Positions 40,642 through 49,491 of a stretch of DNA of 64,000 nucleotides are shown in pieces. The DNA comes from Paenibacillus faecis (GTDB lineage: Bacteria > Bacillota > Bacilli > Paenibacillales > Paenibacillaceae), in assembly GCF_008084145.1 (NCBI RefSeq), contig NZ_VSDO01000004.1:758202-822201 (forward strand). Direction: 5' to 3'. Below the pieces are notes generated by a model, which worked only from the letters and a program-made list of their open reading frames with translations, made no database searches and was not told where the DNA came from. The position numbers were made by a program, and so were the translations under genes. Numbering within the stretch: position 1 is the first letter of the stretch; each line of letters begins with the position of its first letter.

Positions 40642-42372
40642 ATGGGGGAGATAAAGGAAGTTTTGCTGCAGATGCTGATCGCCGGTTTGCCGGCCTTTTT
40701 GTTCCCGCTGACCTACGGGAAAAGAGGTCCGTCCACGGGCGATGCGGAGGGGGAAATCCGCAAATATCCCTATGCCGCCGAACTCCTGTACACTTGTACG
40801 TTAAGTATGCTGCTGTGCTTGATATTTTCCACCCGCTTATGGGGGAATATCCCGCTCCACTACGGAATTCTTCCGTTGTTCGCCCTGATGCTTTACGGCA
40901 GGCTGCGCGACGGTGCGGCTTTGGGGTTGCTTCACCTGATCTTGTATCCTTTATTTGCATTAAACTTCACATGGCCTAAGTTAATGCTCGAGACAGGCCT
41001 TCTTCTGTACCCATTGGTTCTCTTAAGTTCGAAACGCTTTACAAAGACCGACCGCCGCGGGAAGATCGCCATACTCTCCTTTTTTTTCGTCGCCGGCGAA
41101 TTGATGATTACCTCGTCACCGTTTATCAGCGGGGCTGAAACGTTTCCGGCCGATCCGTTTTCCTTGTCGGCCGCCTTAATGAACATCTTGGCAACGCTGT
41201 TGATCGGAGCTTTATTTGTATACATGATCGAACATACGCTTGAAAAAGAAAAGCTGCGCCTACAGGTTCTCCAGTTGTCCCGCAGTTATTTCAGCGAGGC
41301 GGAAAAGCTTCAGCAAAGCCTGGATGCCGCTCCGCTCAGCATTATTCTGCTCGACCGGGAGGGAGATATTACGGCGGTTAATGAATCCTTCCTTCAATTA
41401 TACCGCCGGCGTTATCCCGCCGAAAGCCGCGAGGACCTCGTCAAGCTCAAACTGGACAAGGTGCTGTCCGACATCCGGCTTGAGATGCTGCTGCCCCGGG
41501 CGGCTCAAGCCTTGAAAGGAAACAAGAGCTCCGGCGAACTGCTGCAAAGCGGGGATCAGATCTATTTTACCAGTACGGCCCCGATCAAAAAAGGCCGCAC
41601 CGAAGAACCGATCGGAGCGGTTTTGGTCATTCAGGACATTACGGAGCTCGAGACATTCCGAAAGGAACTGAATCACGTTGAGCGGCTAAGTCTCGTCGGG
41701 CAGATGGCGGCGGGGATCACTCATGAAATCCGCAATCCCATGGCGGTGGTCCGCGGATTTTTGCAGCTGATGCGGGAGAAGAGCCCTTCGTCGCTGGACC
41801 ATTATTACCGGATTGTGATGGAGGAACTGGACCGGGCGAACAGTATTATCAACGACTTCCTGGCGCTCGCTCAGAACCGCCCGGTACAGATGGAGCTCTG
41901 CGATCTTCACGATATCATCCGGGAGCTGAGCCCGCTGCTTTGGGCGGATGCCAATCTCAGGGGGCAGAGCATTGAAGTCAAGCTGGACGAAGCCGTTCCC
42001 CGGCTTATGCTGAACCCGAAGGAAATCAAGCAGCTCATTCTGAATTTGGGGCGAAACGGGATGGAGGCGATGCCGGAGAAAGGCCAGCTTGTGCTGGAAA
42101 CCCGGTGTGTTGCCGACGGCGTTGCCTTGTACGTCAGGGATACGGGCCCGGGAATCCCGCCGGCTCAGCAGGAACGGCTGTTTGAACCGTTCTTCACCAC
42201 CAAGGCGCAGGGGACGGGGCTCGGCCTTTCCTTATGTTTAAGCATTATGGAACGCCATAGCGGAAAAATCAGCGTCCAGTCGGAGGAGGGAAAAGGGACG
42301 ACCTTTACGGTGTTCTTTCCTTTTAATGAACATCTGCAAAGGCAGGAGGGGATTCCGGCCGTTGCCGAATAA
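40642..42372 (+). CDS. Sensor histidine kinase, KinB-like (5TMR-LYT, PAS, HisKA, HATPase_c)
   Basis: 576 residues. Five or six membrane helices (1-200, 5TM-5TMR_LYT type) are followed by a PAS domain (~225-340, IILLDREGDITAVNESFLQLY), HisKA with the phospho-His in MAAGITHEIRNPMAVVRGFLQL, and ATPase boxes N (LILNLGRNGMEAM), G1 (VRDTGPGIPP) and G2 (KAQGTGLGLSLCLSI). This is the architecture of sporulation kinase KinB and relatives. No response regulator is adjacent, as expected for an orphan kinase feeding the Spo0 phosphorelay; that role is inferred. Confidence 0.88.
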   Translation: MGEIKEVLLQMLIAGLPAFLFPLTYGKRGPSTGDAEGEIRKYPYAAELLYTCTLSMLLCLIFSTRLWGNIPLHYGILPLFALMLYGRLRDGAALGLLHLILYPLFALNFTWPKLMLETGLLLYPLVLLSSKRFTKTDRRGKIAILSFFFVAGELMITSSPFISGAETFPADPFSLSAALMNILATLLIGALFVYMIEHTLEKEKLRLQVLQLSRSYFSEAEKLQQSLDAAPLSIILLDREGDITAVNESFLQLYRRRYPAESREDLVKLKLDKVLSDIRLEMLLPRAAQALKGNKSSGELLQSGDQIYFTSTAPIKKGRTEEPIGAVLVIQDITELETFRKELNHVERLSLVGQMAAGITHEIRNPMAVVRGFLQLMREKSPSSLDHYYRIVMEELDRANSIINDFLALAQNRPVQMELCDLHDIIRELSPLLWADANLRGQSIEVKLDEAVPRLMLNPKEIKQLILNLGRNGMEAMPEKGQLVLETRCVADGVALYVRDTGPGIPPAQQERLFEPFFTTKAQGTGLGLSLCLSIMERHSGKISVQSEEGKGTTFTVFFPFNEHLQRQEGIPAVAE

Positions 42373-42499
42373 CCGGCTGCCGGAATCATTTGCTTTCCTT
42401 TTTCTTATGAATGTATAATTAAACATAGCGTAAAGCTGAGACGGAAGGCTAGCTTCCGCCGCTAAGCCAAGTTTTTAAACATAAGGAGTGAGCCAAACG

Positions 42500-42934
42500 A
42501 TGTCCATGTCATTTGATCAATATATGAGAGACATGATTCAACCGATGCGCGATGAGTTAACTTCCCTCGGGATTCAGGAGCTGCGCACGCCGGAGGAAGT
42601 GGAGAACGCCCTGCCGACGGCCAAAGGAACGGCGCTTGTCGTCGTCAATTCGGTATGCGGATGCGCCGCCGGCCAATGCCGTCCGGGCGTAGCCAAAGCG
42701 CTTCAGCACGATTTGACGCCGGATCATCTGTATACCGTCTTTGCCGGTCAGGATAAGGAAGCTACAGCCAAAGCGCGCGAGTATTTTGCCCCATATCCGC
42801 CATCTTCGCCGTCGATCGCCCTGATGAAGGACGGAGAGCTCGTTCACTTCATCGAGCGCCATCAAATTGAGGATCGTTCCGCCGAGGAGATCGCCGCGGA
42901 TCTGACCAGCGCATTCGACCGTTTTTGCCGTTAA
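42500..42934 (+). CDS. Bacilliredoxin (BrxA/BrxB, YphP/YqiW family)
   Basis: 144 residues, thioredoxin-like, with the CGC active site in VVVNSVCGCAAGQCRPGV. The family removes bacillithiol from S-bacillithiolated proteins after oxidative stress. SFDQYMRDMIQPMRDELTSLGI and FVHFIERH-like LVHFIERHQIEDRSAEEIA are typical. The ATG at 42500 has AAGGAG 11 bases upstream; an ATG two codons later is also possible. It is monocistronic with a terminator. Confidence 0.93.
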   Translation: MSMSFDQYMRDMIQPMRDELTSLGIQELRTPEEVENALPTAKGTALVVVNSVCGCAAGQCRPGVAKALQHDLTPDHLYTVFAGQDKEATAKAREYFAPYPPSSPSIALMKDGELVHFIERHQIEDRSAEEIAADLTSAFDRFCR

Positions 42935-42968
42935 TCTGCTTGATGTGAATTAAATAAGCGATTGTAGA

Positions 42969-43026
42969 CAAACGTCCCTGTTGGTTAGAGTTGTTCTTAC
43001 CGGCTGGGGCGTTTTGTTTTTTTTGA
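42969..43026 (+). terminator. Rho-independent terminator
   Basis: CAAACGTCCC..TTGG pairs with CCGG..GGGGCGTTTTG, followed by eight T residues. Confidence 0.75.
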
Positions 43027-43060
43027 GACAGGAGGTTTCGGGAAAAAGACAAAAGTTTAG

Positions 43061-43086
43061 TGAATCTTTCCACATGCAATGCCGTA
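43061..43086 (+). promoter_or_regulatory. ECF sigma (SigW-type) promoter of yknWXYZ
   Basis: TGAATC (43061-43066), exactly 16 bases, CGTA (43083-43086), followed by TATA. The SigW consensus is TGAAAC-N16-CGTA. In Bacillus subtilis yknWXYZ belongs to the SigW regulon, which supports the reading. Confidence 0.65.
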
Positions 43087-43166
43087 TATATAATGACTGC
43101 TATTTTTTTTACATAGGTGTGGATAGAGTTAGAGCTCGAGATTGAAAAATTGGGAGGGAGATCGGT

Positions 43167-43805
43167 TTGAAAAACCTGTTCACCATTTTTGTTTCTCCGG
43201 AGGCTACGTTCCAGAGGGCCCGGGAGAGCAAAACGGCCTGGATTTTTCCGTTTGTTCTGCTGATTGTTTTGTCGGCCGTGGTCGTTTACTTGCAGCTTCC
43301 GGCGATGGAGGCCGCGATGTACGAAAGTCTGCGCAAAGTTCAGGGGATAGACCCGAGTACGTACGATGCTTTGGTAGCGGGCAGCAAGTCCACCACGCTA
43401 ATCATTACTCCGATTACCGCGGCCGCCGGCGTGTTTATCGTGGCGCTGCTGTTCGTATTGTTGAATCTGATCGTTCGCGGAGAAGCCAAGTTTATGCAGT
43501 TGGTTACGGTCGCTTCGTTTTCGGCCTTGCCCGGCTTGCTGGGCGGACTGATTACCGGCATCATGTTGACGGCCACGGGCGCACAGTCAATCACGGCTTT
43601 TACGCTGAGCCTTGCCGCCTTTGTTCCGGAAAAAACGGGGATTTTGTATTATCTTTTGTCACTGGCGAATCCATTCAGTATCTGGGGACTTGTTCTTTAC
43701 GTGATCGGGGCTTCGGTCATGATGAAACGCCCGCGGAAAAAGGTCGGCATCTGGATTGTCGGGGCTTGGCTGGTCTTTTCTCTGGGTTCGCTGCTGTTCG
43801 TTTAA
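43167..43805 (+). CDS. yknW: Yip1-family membrane protein YknW
   Basis: 212 residues with five hydrophobic segments, YIP1 domain (SPEATFQRARESKTAWIFPFVLLIVLSAVVVY; LIVRGEAKFMQLVTVASFSALPGLLGGLI). In Bacillus YknW interacts with the YknXYZ transporter and helps its assembly. The start is TTG with GGGAGG 7 bases upstream. The adaptor, ATPase and permease genes follow in the same order as in B. subtilis. Confidence 0.87.
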   Translation: MKNLFTIFVSPEATFQRARESKTAWIFPFVLLIVLSAVVVYLQLPAMEAAMYESLRKVQGIDPSTYDALVAGSKSTTLIITPITAAAGVFIVALLFVLLNLIVRGEAKFMQLVTVASFSALPGLLGGLITGIMLTATGAQSITAFTLSLAAFVPEKTGILYYLLSLANPFSIWGLVLYVIGASVMMKRPRKKVGIWIVGAWLVFSLGSLLFV

Positions 43806-43837
43806 ACGACCAAGTTAACAGGAATAGGTGATGGAAA

Positions 43838-44899
43838 GTGTCAAAGAAGAAATGGTTGATCGGAATATTGCTGGGAATCGTCGTAGTGGTTCTCGTCGGC
43901 GTAAATCTTATGAATATGAACCGGGCGCTCGCCGTCAAAACCGCGGAAGTGACCGAGGGCGAGATCGCCGAGGAGATCTATACGAACGGCAAATTGGAAC
44001 CTGAGGCAACGACCAAGCTGTACTCGCCGGTGAGCGGGATTGTCGGAGAACTGCGAATCAAGGCCGGGGATACCGTCACGAAAGGCCAGGTGCTGCTGAC
44101 CTTGAAGCAGGACGGTATCCGGGAGCAGTTGGCCAAGGAGCGGTTGAGTCTGGAGCAAGCCGAAGCGGAGCGGCTGCAGGCAAAGAAACAGCATTTCGAA
44201 GCCTTCAAGAAATCCGTCAGCGAGGATCCAAGCCTGGACGTTGAGGAACCGGATTTGACCTCGTTCGATCTGCGCATCAAGAGCAGCAAGCTGACGATCG
44301 CCTCCCTGGAGGACAAGCTGGCGAACAGCGCGGTATACGCTACGGCGGGCGGTGTGGTCACTTCGTTGACGGCGGATGCCGGACAGATGATCGCGGAGGG
44401 AAGCGAGATCGCCCAAATTTCGGATCTTTCCGGCTTTAAGGTTCGCGCCAATTTAAACGAGCTGGATGCCGGCAAAGCCGCGGTGGGCATGAAGGCGGTG
44501 GTCACCGGTGAATCGATCTCCGGCACTTATGAGGGCGTCGTGGACTATCTGGCGCCGACCGCCAAAATCGTGGACTCGACGTCCAAGGACGCCACCGTGG
44601 AAATGGTCGTGCGTTTATCGAGCACGGCCGCGGAGCTGCGGCCCGGCTACACCGTGACGGTGGCGATGAAAGTTCCGGACAAGCCCCGGCTGCTCGTCCC
44701 GATCGGTGCGGTGCAGTACGAAGGGGAGCAGGCTTATGTTTTCACGGTAGAGGAAGGCAAGGCGGTGAAGGTTCCGGTTCAGACCGGCAAGGAAGGCGAT
44801 GAACAGATCGAGATCACGAAGGGCGTAGCAAAGGGGGAACCGGTTGTCGTGGAAGGCTTGGAATCGCTGAAGGATGGCGATAAGGTGACTGTTCGATGA
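43838..44899 (+). CDS. yknX: Membrane-fusion/adaptor protein YknX (MacA/HlyD type)
   Basis: 353 residues. An N-terminal anchor (KKKWLIGILLGIVVVVLVGVNL) is followed by a barrel-sandwich half (KLYSPVSGIVGELRIKAGDTVTKGQVLLTL), a coiled-coil hairpin (~95-140), the second lipoyl half (VYATAGGVVTSLTADAGQMIAEGSEIAQI) and beta-barrel/MP domains. It bridges the ABC exporter on the outer membrane face; YknWXYZ protects B. subtilis from the SdpC toxin. The GTG start has only a weak ribosome site. The stop overlaps yknY (ATGA). Confidence 0.9.
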   Translation: MSKKKWLIGILLGIVVVVLVGVNLMNMNRALAVKTAEVTEGEIAEEIYTNGKLEPEATTKLYSPVSGIVGELRIKAGDTVTKGQVLLTLKQDGIREQLAKERLSLEQAEAERLQAKKQHFEAFKKSVSEDPSLDVEEPDLTSFDLRIKSSKLTIASLEDKLANSAVYATAGGVVTSLTADAGQMIAEGSEIAQISDLSGFKVRANLNELDAGKAAVGMKAVVTGESISGTYEGVVDYLAPTAKIVDSTSKDATVEMVVRLSSTAAELRPGYTVTVAMKVPDKPRLLVPIGAVQYEGEQAYVFTVEEGKAVKVPVQTGKEGDEQIEITKGVAKGEPVVVEGLESLKDGDKVTVR

Positions 44900-45585
44900 T
44901 TACGCTCAAGGATATCAGCAAAGTTTATAAGAACGGTCCGCTGGAAGTCGAAGCGCTGAGCAAGATCAGTTTACAGGTGAACCGCGGTGAATTCGTGGCG
45001 ATTATGGGGACTTCCGGTTCGGGGAAATCCACCTTGATGAATATTATCGGCTGTCTGGATGTGCCGACCACGGGCAGTTACATCCTCGACGGAGAAGAGG
45101 TCCATACCCTGAACGAGGACGACTTGGCCCGGGTGCGCAACCGGAAGATCGGCTTCGTGTTCCAGAGCTTTAACCTTCTCGGCCGGCAGACCGTGCTGCA
45201 AAATGTGACGCTGCCGATGATGTACGCCGGCATTCCCCGGGAGAAGCGCCAGACGCGGGCTTTGGAGCTGCTGGAAAAGGTCGGCCTGAAGGAAAGGGTC
45301 AAGCATCGTCCGACCGAGCTGTCCGGCGGTCAGAAGCAGCGGGTGGCCATCGCCAGGGCGCTGACGATGGAAGCCCCGATTCTGCTGGCGGACGAGCCGA
45401 CCGGGAATCTCGATACGAAATCGTCTCACGAAATTATGGCTTTGTTTAAGGAGATCCACCGGGAAGGGACAACGATCGTTCTTGTCACGCACGAGCCGGA
45501 TATCGCGGAGCACGCGGATCGCGTGCTGCTGTTCGGTGACGGCAAGCTGCTCAAGGACACCCGTAAAGGAAGTGACCGAGCATGA
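44896..45585 (+). CDS. yknY: ABC transporter ATP-binding protein YknY (MacB/LolD type)
   Basis: 229 residues. Walker A GTSGSGKST, Q-loop FVFQSFNLL, signature LSGGQKQRVAIARAL, Walker B ILLADEPTGNLDT and switch VTHEPDIAEHADR all match the MacB-type branch. The start and stop overlap the neighbouring genes by 4 bases, showing strict operon coupling with yknX and yknZ. Confidence 0.93.
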   Translation: MITLKDISKVYKNGPLEVEALSKISLQVNRGEFVAIMGTSGSGKSTLMNIIGCLDVPTTGSYILDGEEVHTLNEDDLARVRNRKIGFVFQSFNLLGRQTVLQNVTLPMMYAGIPREKRQTRALELLEKVGLKERVKHRPTELSGGQKQRVAIARALTMEAPILLADEPTGNLDTKSSHEIMALFKEIHREGTTIVLVTHEPDIAEHADRVLLFGDGKLLKDTRKGSDRA

Positions 45586-46787
45586 GTATTTGGGAGAGCA
45601 TCCTGGTCGCCCTGGATAATTTGCGAATGAACAAGCTGCGGTCTTTTCTGACGATGATCGGCATCGTATTCGGGGTCGCCGCGGTGGTTACCGTCGTTTC
45701 GATCGGTCAGGCGGGGCAGACCTCCATTATCTCGATGGTTTCCAACTTTGAGGACGGGTACTTTGTCATCTATCCGAATTACAGCGACGAGAGCAATGTG
45801 GAGAAAGCCCAGTTCCGCCAGCGCGATATGGGGGAAATTCGCAAACTCCCGGGGATCCGTTACGTGTCGGCTTCGCTGGGCTACGGTTCGACGACCAAGC
45901 TGAAGCAGGAGAAGCTCCGCTTCGATGTGACGGCCACGACCTCGGTTTTGCCGAAAATGCAAAAGGTTGAGCTGGAGGCCGGGAGATTTTTTAACGCGCA
46001 GGAAGAAAGAGGCCGCCAGAAAGTGATGGTGGTTGACTTGAAGTTTGCGGAGAAGGCGTTCGGTTCGGCCAGAGGAGCCGTCGGACGCAAGTTTGTTTTG
46101 GGGAACGACAGGTTTCGCATCGTCGGTGTCTATAAGCCGGAGGAGAACATCATGAGCGGCATGCAGGGCGAACTCTACACCGGTTATGCGCCGATCACGG
46201 CGATTTCCTTCGGCGATGAGAAGACGGGGGATAGCGACCGTCTCGGATCGCTGGAGATCGTCGCAACGTCGCCCGACAATATGCATGAAACCATCGATAT
46301 GCTCAAAAAATGGCTGGCCGACCGGAAAAACGTGGAGCCGGACTCCTACCTGGCCGAAACGGGCAAGGACGCGGAAAAGATGGTGTCCAGCACCTTCTCC
46401 ATACTGCAGACGATCATCGGTTCGATCGCGGGAATTTCCCTGCTGGTCGGCGGGATCGGCGTCATGAACATCATGCTGGTTTCGGTGACCGAGCGGACGA
46501 GGGAAATCGGGATCCGCAAAGCCATCGGAGCCACGCCGGGCACGATCATGCTCCAGTTTATGATCGAGGCCGTCATCCTTTCATTTTTGGGCGGTACGGT
46601 GGGGGCGCTGCTCGGCTTGCTCGCGGCATACGCGTTCGCACTTATATCCGGCTGGCCCTTTGTGGTCTCGGTTTGGGCGATTTTGCTCGCCTTCGGCTTC
46701 TCGGCCGCGGTCGGCATCTTTTTCGGGCTTTACCCCGCGAATAAAGCGTCCAAGCTGCACCCGATCGAATCGCTTCGCTATGAATAA
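45582..46787 (+). CDS. yknZ: ABC transporter permease YknZ (MacB/FtsX type)
   Basis: 401 residues. An N-terminal helix (LRSFLTMIGIVFGVAAVVTVVSIGQAG) is followed by a large extracytoplasmic MacB_PCD domain (~45-280) and three C-terminal helices with VGGIGVMNIMLVSVTERTREIGIRKAIGATPGTIMLQFMIEAVILS, the classic FtsX/MacB block. With YknX and YknY it forms a mechanotransmission-type exporter for toxic peptides. Confidence 0.93.
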   Translation: MSIWESILVALDNLRMNKLRSFLTMIGIVFGVAAVVTVVSIGQAGQTSIISMVSNFEDGYFVIYPNYSDESNVEKAQFRQRDMGEIRKLPGIRYVSASLGYGSTTKLKQEKLRFDVTATTSVLPKMQKVELEAGRFFNAQEERGRQKVMVVDLKFAEKAFGSARGAVGRKFVLGNDRFRIVGVYKPEENIMSGMQGELYTGYAPITAISFGDEKTGDSDRLGSLEIVATSPDNMHETIDMLKKWLADRKNVEPDSYLAETGKDAEKMVSSTFSILQTIIGSIAGISLLVGGIGVMNIMLVSVTERTREIGIRKAIGATPGTIMLQFMIEAVILSFLGGTVGALLGLLAAYAFALISGWPFVVSVWAILLAFGFSAAVGIFFGLYPANKASKLHPIESLRYE

Positions 46788-46893
46788 TACAACCGAGGGC
46801 TTCTTCCGTTGCAGACAGGACTGCATTCGGGAGAGGCCCTATGGCTTGTTGAGGAGGGGGCGTTGGAGCCAACTCCGCGCCGTCCGCAGACCG

Positions 46894-46970
46894 GTTAACG
46901 GGAAAAGCTCCAGGTAAATTGGCTGGTTCGGCCGGTTAACCGAGCATTACCTGGAGGAGATCCCGTTAAT
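46894..46970. repeat. Long hairpin of the TTAACGGGA family
   Basis: TTAACGGGA (46895) pairs with TCCCGTTAA (46961), CTCCAGGTAA (46909) with TTACCTGGAG (46947), and an inner CGGCCGGTTAACCG is near-palindromic. Similar hairpins recur at 63.47-63.66 kb. It could act as a terminator-like structure after yknZ, but there is no T run. Confidence 0.75.
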
Positions 46971-46980
46971 TTTCGTAAAA

Positions 46981-47024
46981 AGAAAACCCGCCCCTCATTT
47001 ATCAAGAGGGTCGGGTCTTTATAA
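46981..47024 (-). terminator. Terminator of the AraC-type gene
   Basis: On the minus strand GACCCGACCCTC pairs with GAGGGGCGGGTTT, followed by a T-rich run. Confidence 0.8.
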
Positions 47025-47029
47025 ACTTT

Positions 47030-47929
47030 TTAAACGGATGCGGCGGGCTGAACGGGGATATATATATCTATCTGTTTGCCCTCCGTCGGCCAACAGCGTT
47101 GATCATACCATTCAAAGTCGGGGCCGTACGCTTGCTCGTAACCCGAGCTTTGGAACCATTCGGCGAAAATTCTGTTCCAGGTTTCTTGAATGGACGCCGT
47201 GAAGTCCGCTTGGCTGGCCGGCGGCGTGGTGAAGATGGCGTATCGGGCTTCGGGCACGCGGTATTCGACCATCCCTTCCGGTACGGCGGTCGCTTCATCC
47301 ACTTCAAATCCGATGATATAGTGGAAAGATCCGTCCTCTTCATAGGTAGTGCATAGTCCGATCTCGACATCCGGGCACTTTTTGCCGGGAATGTGCTCAC
47401 CTAGACGCTCTTCCATATACTTTTGCCAAAATGTCGGAATTTCGCGGCTGTTTTGTCCCTCGACGGTGGTTGTCTTGATGGAGTAACCGATAATTCTCAT
47501 TTCCGGGCAAGTCTCAATCCGATATTCCATAGCATAATCTCCCCATTTTCCAAAGTTTTGGGCATCGATATTGGTCAATTCGGCTTTGGGATACAAATAC
47601 GGAGGCTGGCCGAGCCGCCGGCAGGCTGTCGGCAAGATGCCGTACATTTTCCGGAATGCCCTCGTAAAGGCCGCGTGGGAATGAAACCCGCACTCCAGGG
47701 CGATATCGAGCAGTTTCGAATCGCTGCCGGCCAATAGCTCGGCGGCTTTGGACAGACGGCGTTTGCGGATATACGAGGTCACCGTTTCACCGACCACATA
47801 GAGAAAGGTACGATGAAAATGGTACTCCGAATAATGCATGGCCGAAGCCACTCCTTTTAAAGTCAAATCCTCATCAAGCCGCGTTTCAATATAATCGATG
47901 CTGTTGCGAATGACATCCAAATGGTTCAT
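47030..47929 (-). CDS. AraC-family regulator with GyrI-like effector domain (Rob/SoxS-like)
   Basis: 299 residues. An N-terminal AraC double helix-turn-helix (LTLKGVASAMHYSEYHFHRTFLYVVGETVTSYIRKRRLSKAAELL; LLDIALECGFHSHAAFTRAFRKMYGILPTACR) is joined to a C-terminal GyrI-like ligand-binding domain (~140-295, MRIIGYSIKTTTVEG, GEHIPGKKCPDVEIGLCTTYE). This order is that of Rob-type activators that sense hydrophobic compounds. No obvious target gene is adjacent. GGAGG lies upstream of the ATG. Confidence 0.9.
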   Translation of the reverse strand: MNHLDVIRNSIDYIETRLDEDLTLKGVASAMHYSEYHFHRTFLYVVGETVTSYIRKRRLSKAAELLAGSDSKLLDIALECGFHSHAAFTRAFRKMYGILPTACRRLGQPPYLYPKAELTNIDAQNFGKWGDYAMEYRIETCPEMRIIGYSIKTTTVEGQNSREIPTFWQKYMEERLGEHIPGKKCPDVEIGLCTTYEEDGSFHYIIGFEVDEATAVPEGMVEYRVPEARYAIFTTPPASQADFTASIQETWNRIFAEWFQSSGYEQAYGPDFEWYDQRCWPTEGKQIDIYIPVQPAASV

Positions 47930-47979
47930 GAACTTCCTCCAGACCGGTCTATGGATTAAGTATAGAGGATGGGAATTTA

Positions 47980-48861
47980 TTAAATTTGATCATTCTTGCT
48001 TTCCGGTTCACGGGGATTGAAGCGTGGGGATTCGGCGATTGTATCGGTCATAAAAGCGAGCGTAGCCCGGAGAGCGCCTTCCAAAAGCCCGGTCATGCCC
48101 GCGTAAGGATGTACCGTTCCAAAGGTGTGATTTCCCCCGGGGATTTGCACCCACGGAATGTCGGGACGGAGCTTGACCAGTTCGGCCGAACCTTTTCGTA
48201 AATGAGCGCCATCCTCCGACCCTTGAATCAGGATGGTTTTGAACTCCGCAGCATTCGCCCGAGCCATCCGGCCCAAAAGATCGTAGCGGTCCCGCTGCCG
48301 CTCCAGGTCCTCCAAAATAGCCGCGTCCAGCGGCATGCGCTGCCCCGTACGACCGTTTACGACATAACTGCGTCCGTTCTCCCTCATTTCTTTTTTCTGC
48401 TCATCGCTGAAAAGGTCCAGATTCGTAATCCCGTTCCAGGAAATGACGCCCCGCATCTGCCCCGGATGATCCAAAGCATGGATCAGGCATACGCCGGCTC
48501 CCCGGCTGTGTCCCAGCAAAAAAAGCGGCAATCCGGCGAACTCCGCTTCAGCGGTCAACCGTGCGACAAGGGCGCTTAAATCCGCAAGCTCGCGATCATA
48601 GGTATTCATGGCGAATTTGTCCAGTTCGGTAAACTCGTCCTTGACGTTTCCAATCCCGTTATGCGAAAAGTTGAAGGTCACCACTTCATGAAAGCGGCTG
48701 AGGTACTCGGCTGCCGGAGGGAACATGCCCCAGTCCTTAAAGCCTTTATAGCCGTGAGCCATGATGAGCAGCGCGGTATTTTCGTTTCGTTCCTGAGCCG
48801 GAAACCGGGTGCATTGGAGCGTATGACCGTCTTCCAGCGGGATTTGAAAATCGATAGGCAT
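47980..48861 (-). CDS. Alpha/beta hydrolase (BAAT/acyl-esterase-like)
   Basis: 293 residues. Motifs: IMAHGYKGFKDWGMFPPAAEYL (oxyanion region), FNFSHNGIG, LGHSRGAGVCL (nucleophile serine ~120), GSEDGAHL (acid) and GGNHTFGTVHPY (histidine). No signal peptide, so it is cytoplasmic. The ATG at 48861 follows AAAGGA and gives the family N-terminus MPIDFQIPLEDGHTL; upstream extension of the frame has no ribosome site. Substrate unknown. Confidence 0.82.
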   Translation of the reverse strand: MPIDFQIPLEDGHTLQCTRFPAQERNENTALLIMAHGYKGFKDWGMFPPAAEYLSRFHEVVTFNFSHNGIGNVKDEFTELDKFAMNTYDRELADLSALVARLTAEAEFAGLPLFLLGHSRGAGVCLIHALDHPGQMRGVISWNGITNLDLFSDEQKKEMRENGRSYVVNGRTGQRMPLDAAILEDLERQRDRYDLLGRMARANAAEFKTILIQGSEDGAHLRKGSAELVKLRPDIPWVQIPGGNHTFGTVHPYAGMTGLLEGALRATLAFMTDTIAESPRFNPREPESKNDQI

Positions 48862-49089
48862 CGCAATCCGTCCTTTCATCAAAAGAAGGTTTGTTCCACT
48901 TTCCTGATTATACCATACTCCTTTCCGGGAACGGTCCGGTAGAACCCGAGTCAAAGGCGCGCGGGCAGGCGCGAAGCTACAGGATAGCCTGGCGGGACTC
49001 GCATCCCGGGAGTATCCCTGTTACAATGTGATTGGCAATACAGATTGTTTAATTTTAATCCCATGATGGTGGAAGAGAGGGAACTGCCC

Positions 49090-49479
49090 TTGATTTATGG
49101 CATTGGACATGATGTGGTGGAAATCGGCCGTCTGCAGCGCATGCTTGCGGGCCCGGCCGGCGGGAAGCTGAAGAGCCGCATCCTCACGCCCGGGGAACTT
49201 GCGCTTCCCGGATGTTCGGCCCGGCCCGCGGAGTTTCTGTCCGGACGGTTTGCCGCGAAAGAAGCGGTGAGCAAAGCGTTCGGCTGCGGCATCGGGAAGG
49301 TGCTGAGCTTCGGCGATATGGAAATCCTGCCGGATGCGGGGGGGAAACCGGCCGTAAAGCTTTCGGACGGGGCCTGGACGCGGCTCGGGTTATCCGCCGC
49401 GGAGTACGCCGTCCATCTTAGCATTACGCACGAGCGGCAGCTCGCTTCCGCCTTTGCCGTAGTGGAACGATTGACATAA
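49090..49479 (+). CDS. acpS: Holo-[acyl-carrier-protein] synthase
   Basis: 129 residues. IYGIGHDVVEIGRL carries the Mg-binding aspartate and FLSGRFAAKEAVSKAFGCGIG the catalytic Lys-Glu motif. SITHERQLASAFAVVE ends the fold. It attaches 4'-phosphopantetheine from CoA to ACP for fatty acid synthesis. The TTG at 49090 with GAGGGA upstream gives the usual length; a longer ATG start at 49045 would add 15 unmatched residues. mutY follows 12 bases later. Confidence 0.9.
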   Translation: MIYGIGHDVVEIGRLQRMLAGPAGGKLKSRILTPGELALPGCSARPAEFLSGRFAAKEAVSKAFGCGIGKVLSFGDMEILPDAGGKPAVKLSDGAWTRLGLSAAEYAVHLSITHERQLASAFAVVERLT

Positions 49480-49491
49480 AAGGAGACCATC

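Noticed and set aside
43142..43831. Alternative open frame across yknW
   Set aside because: It is out of frame with the YIP1-domain protein, which has the good ribosome site and membrane segments.
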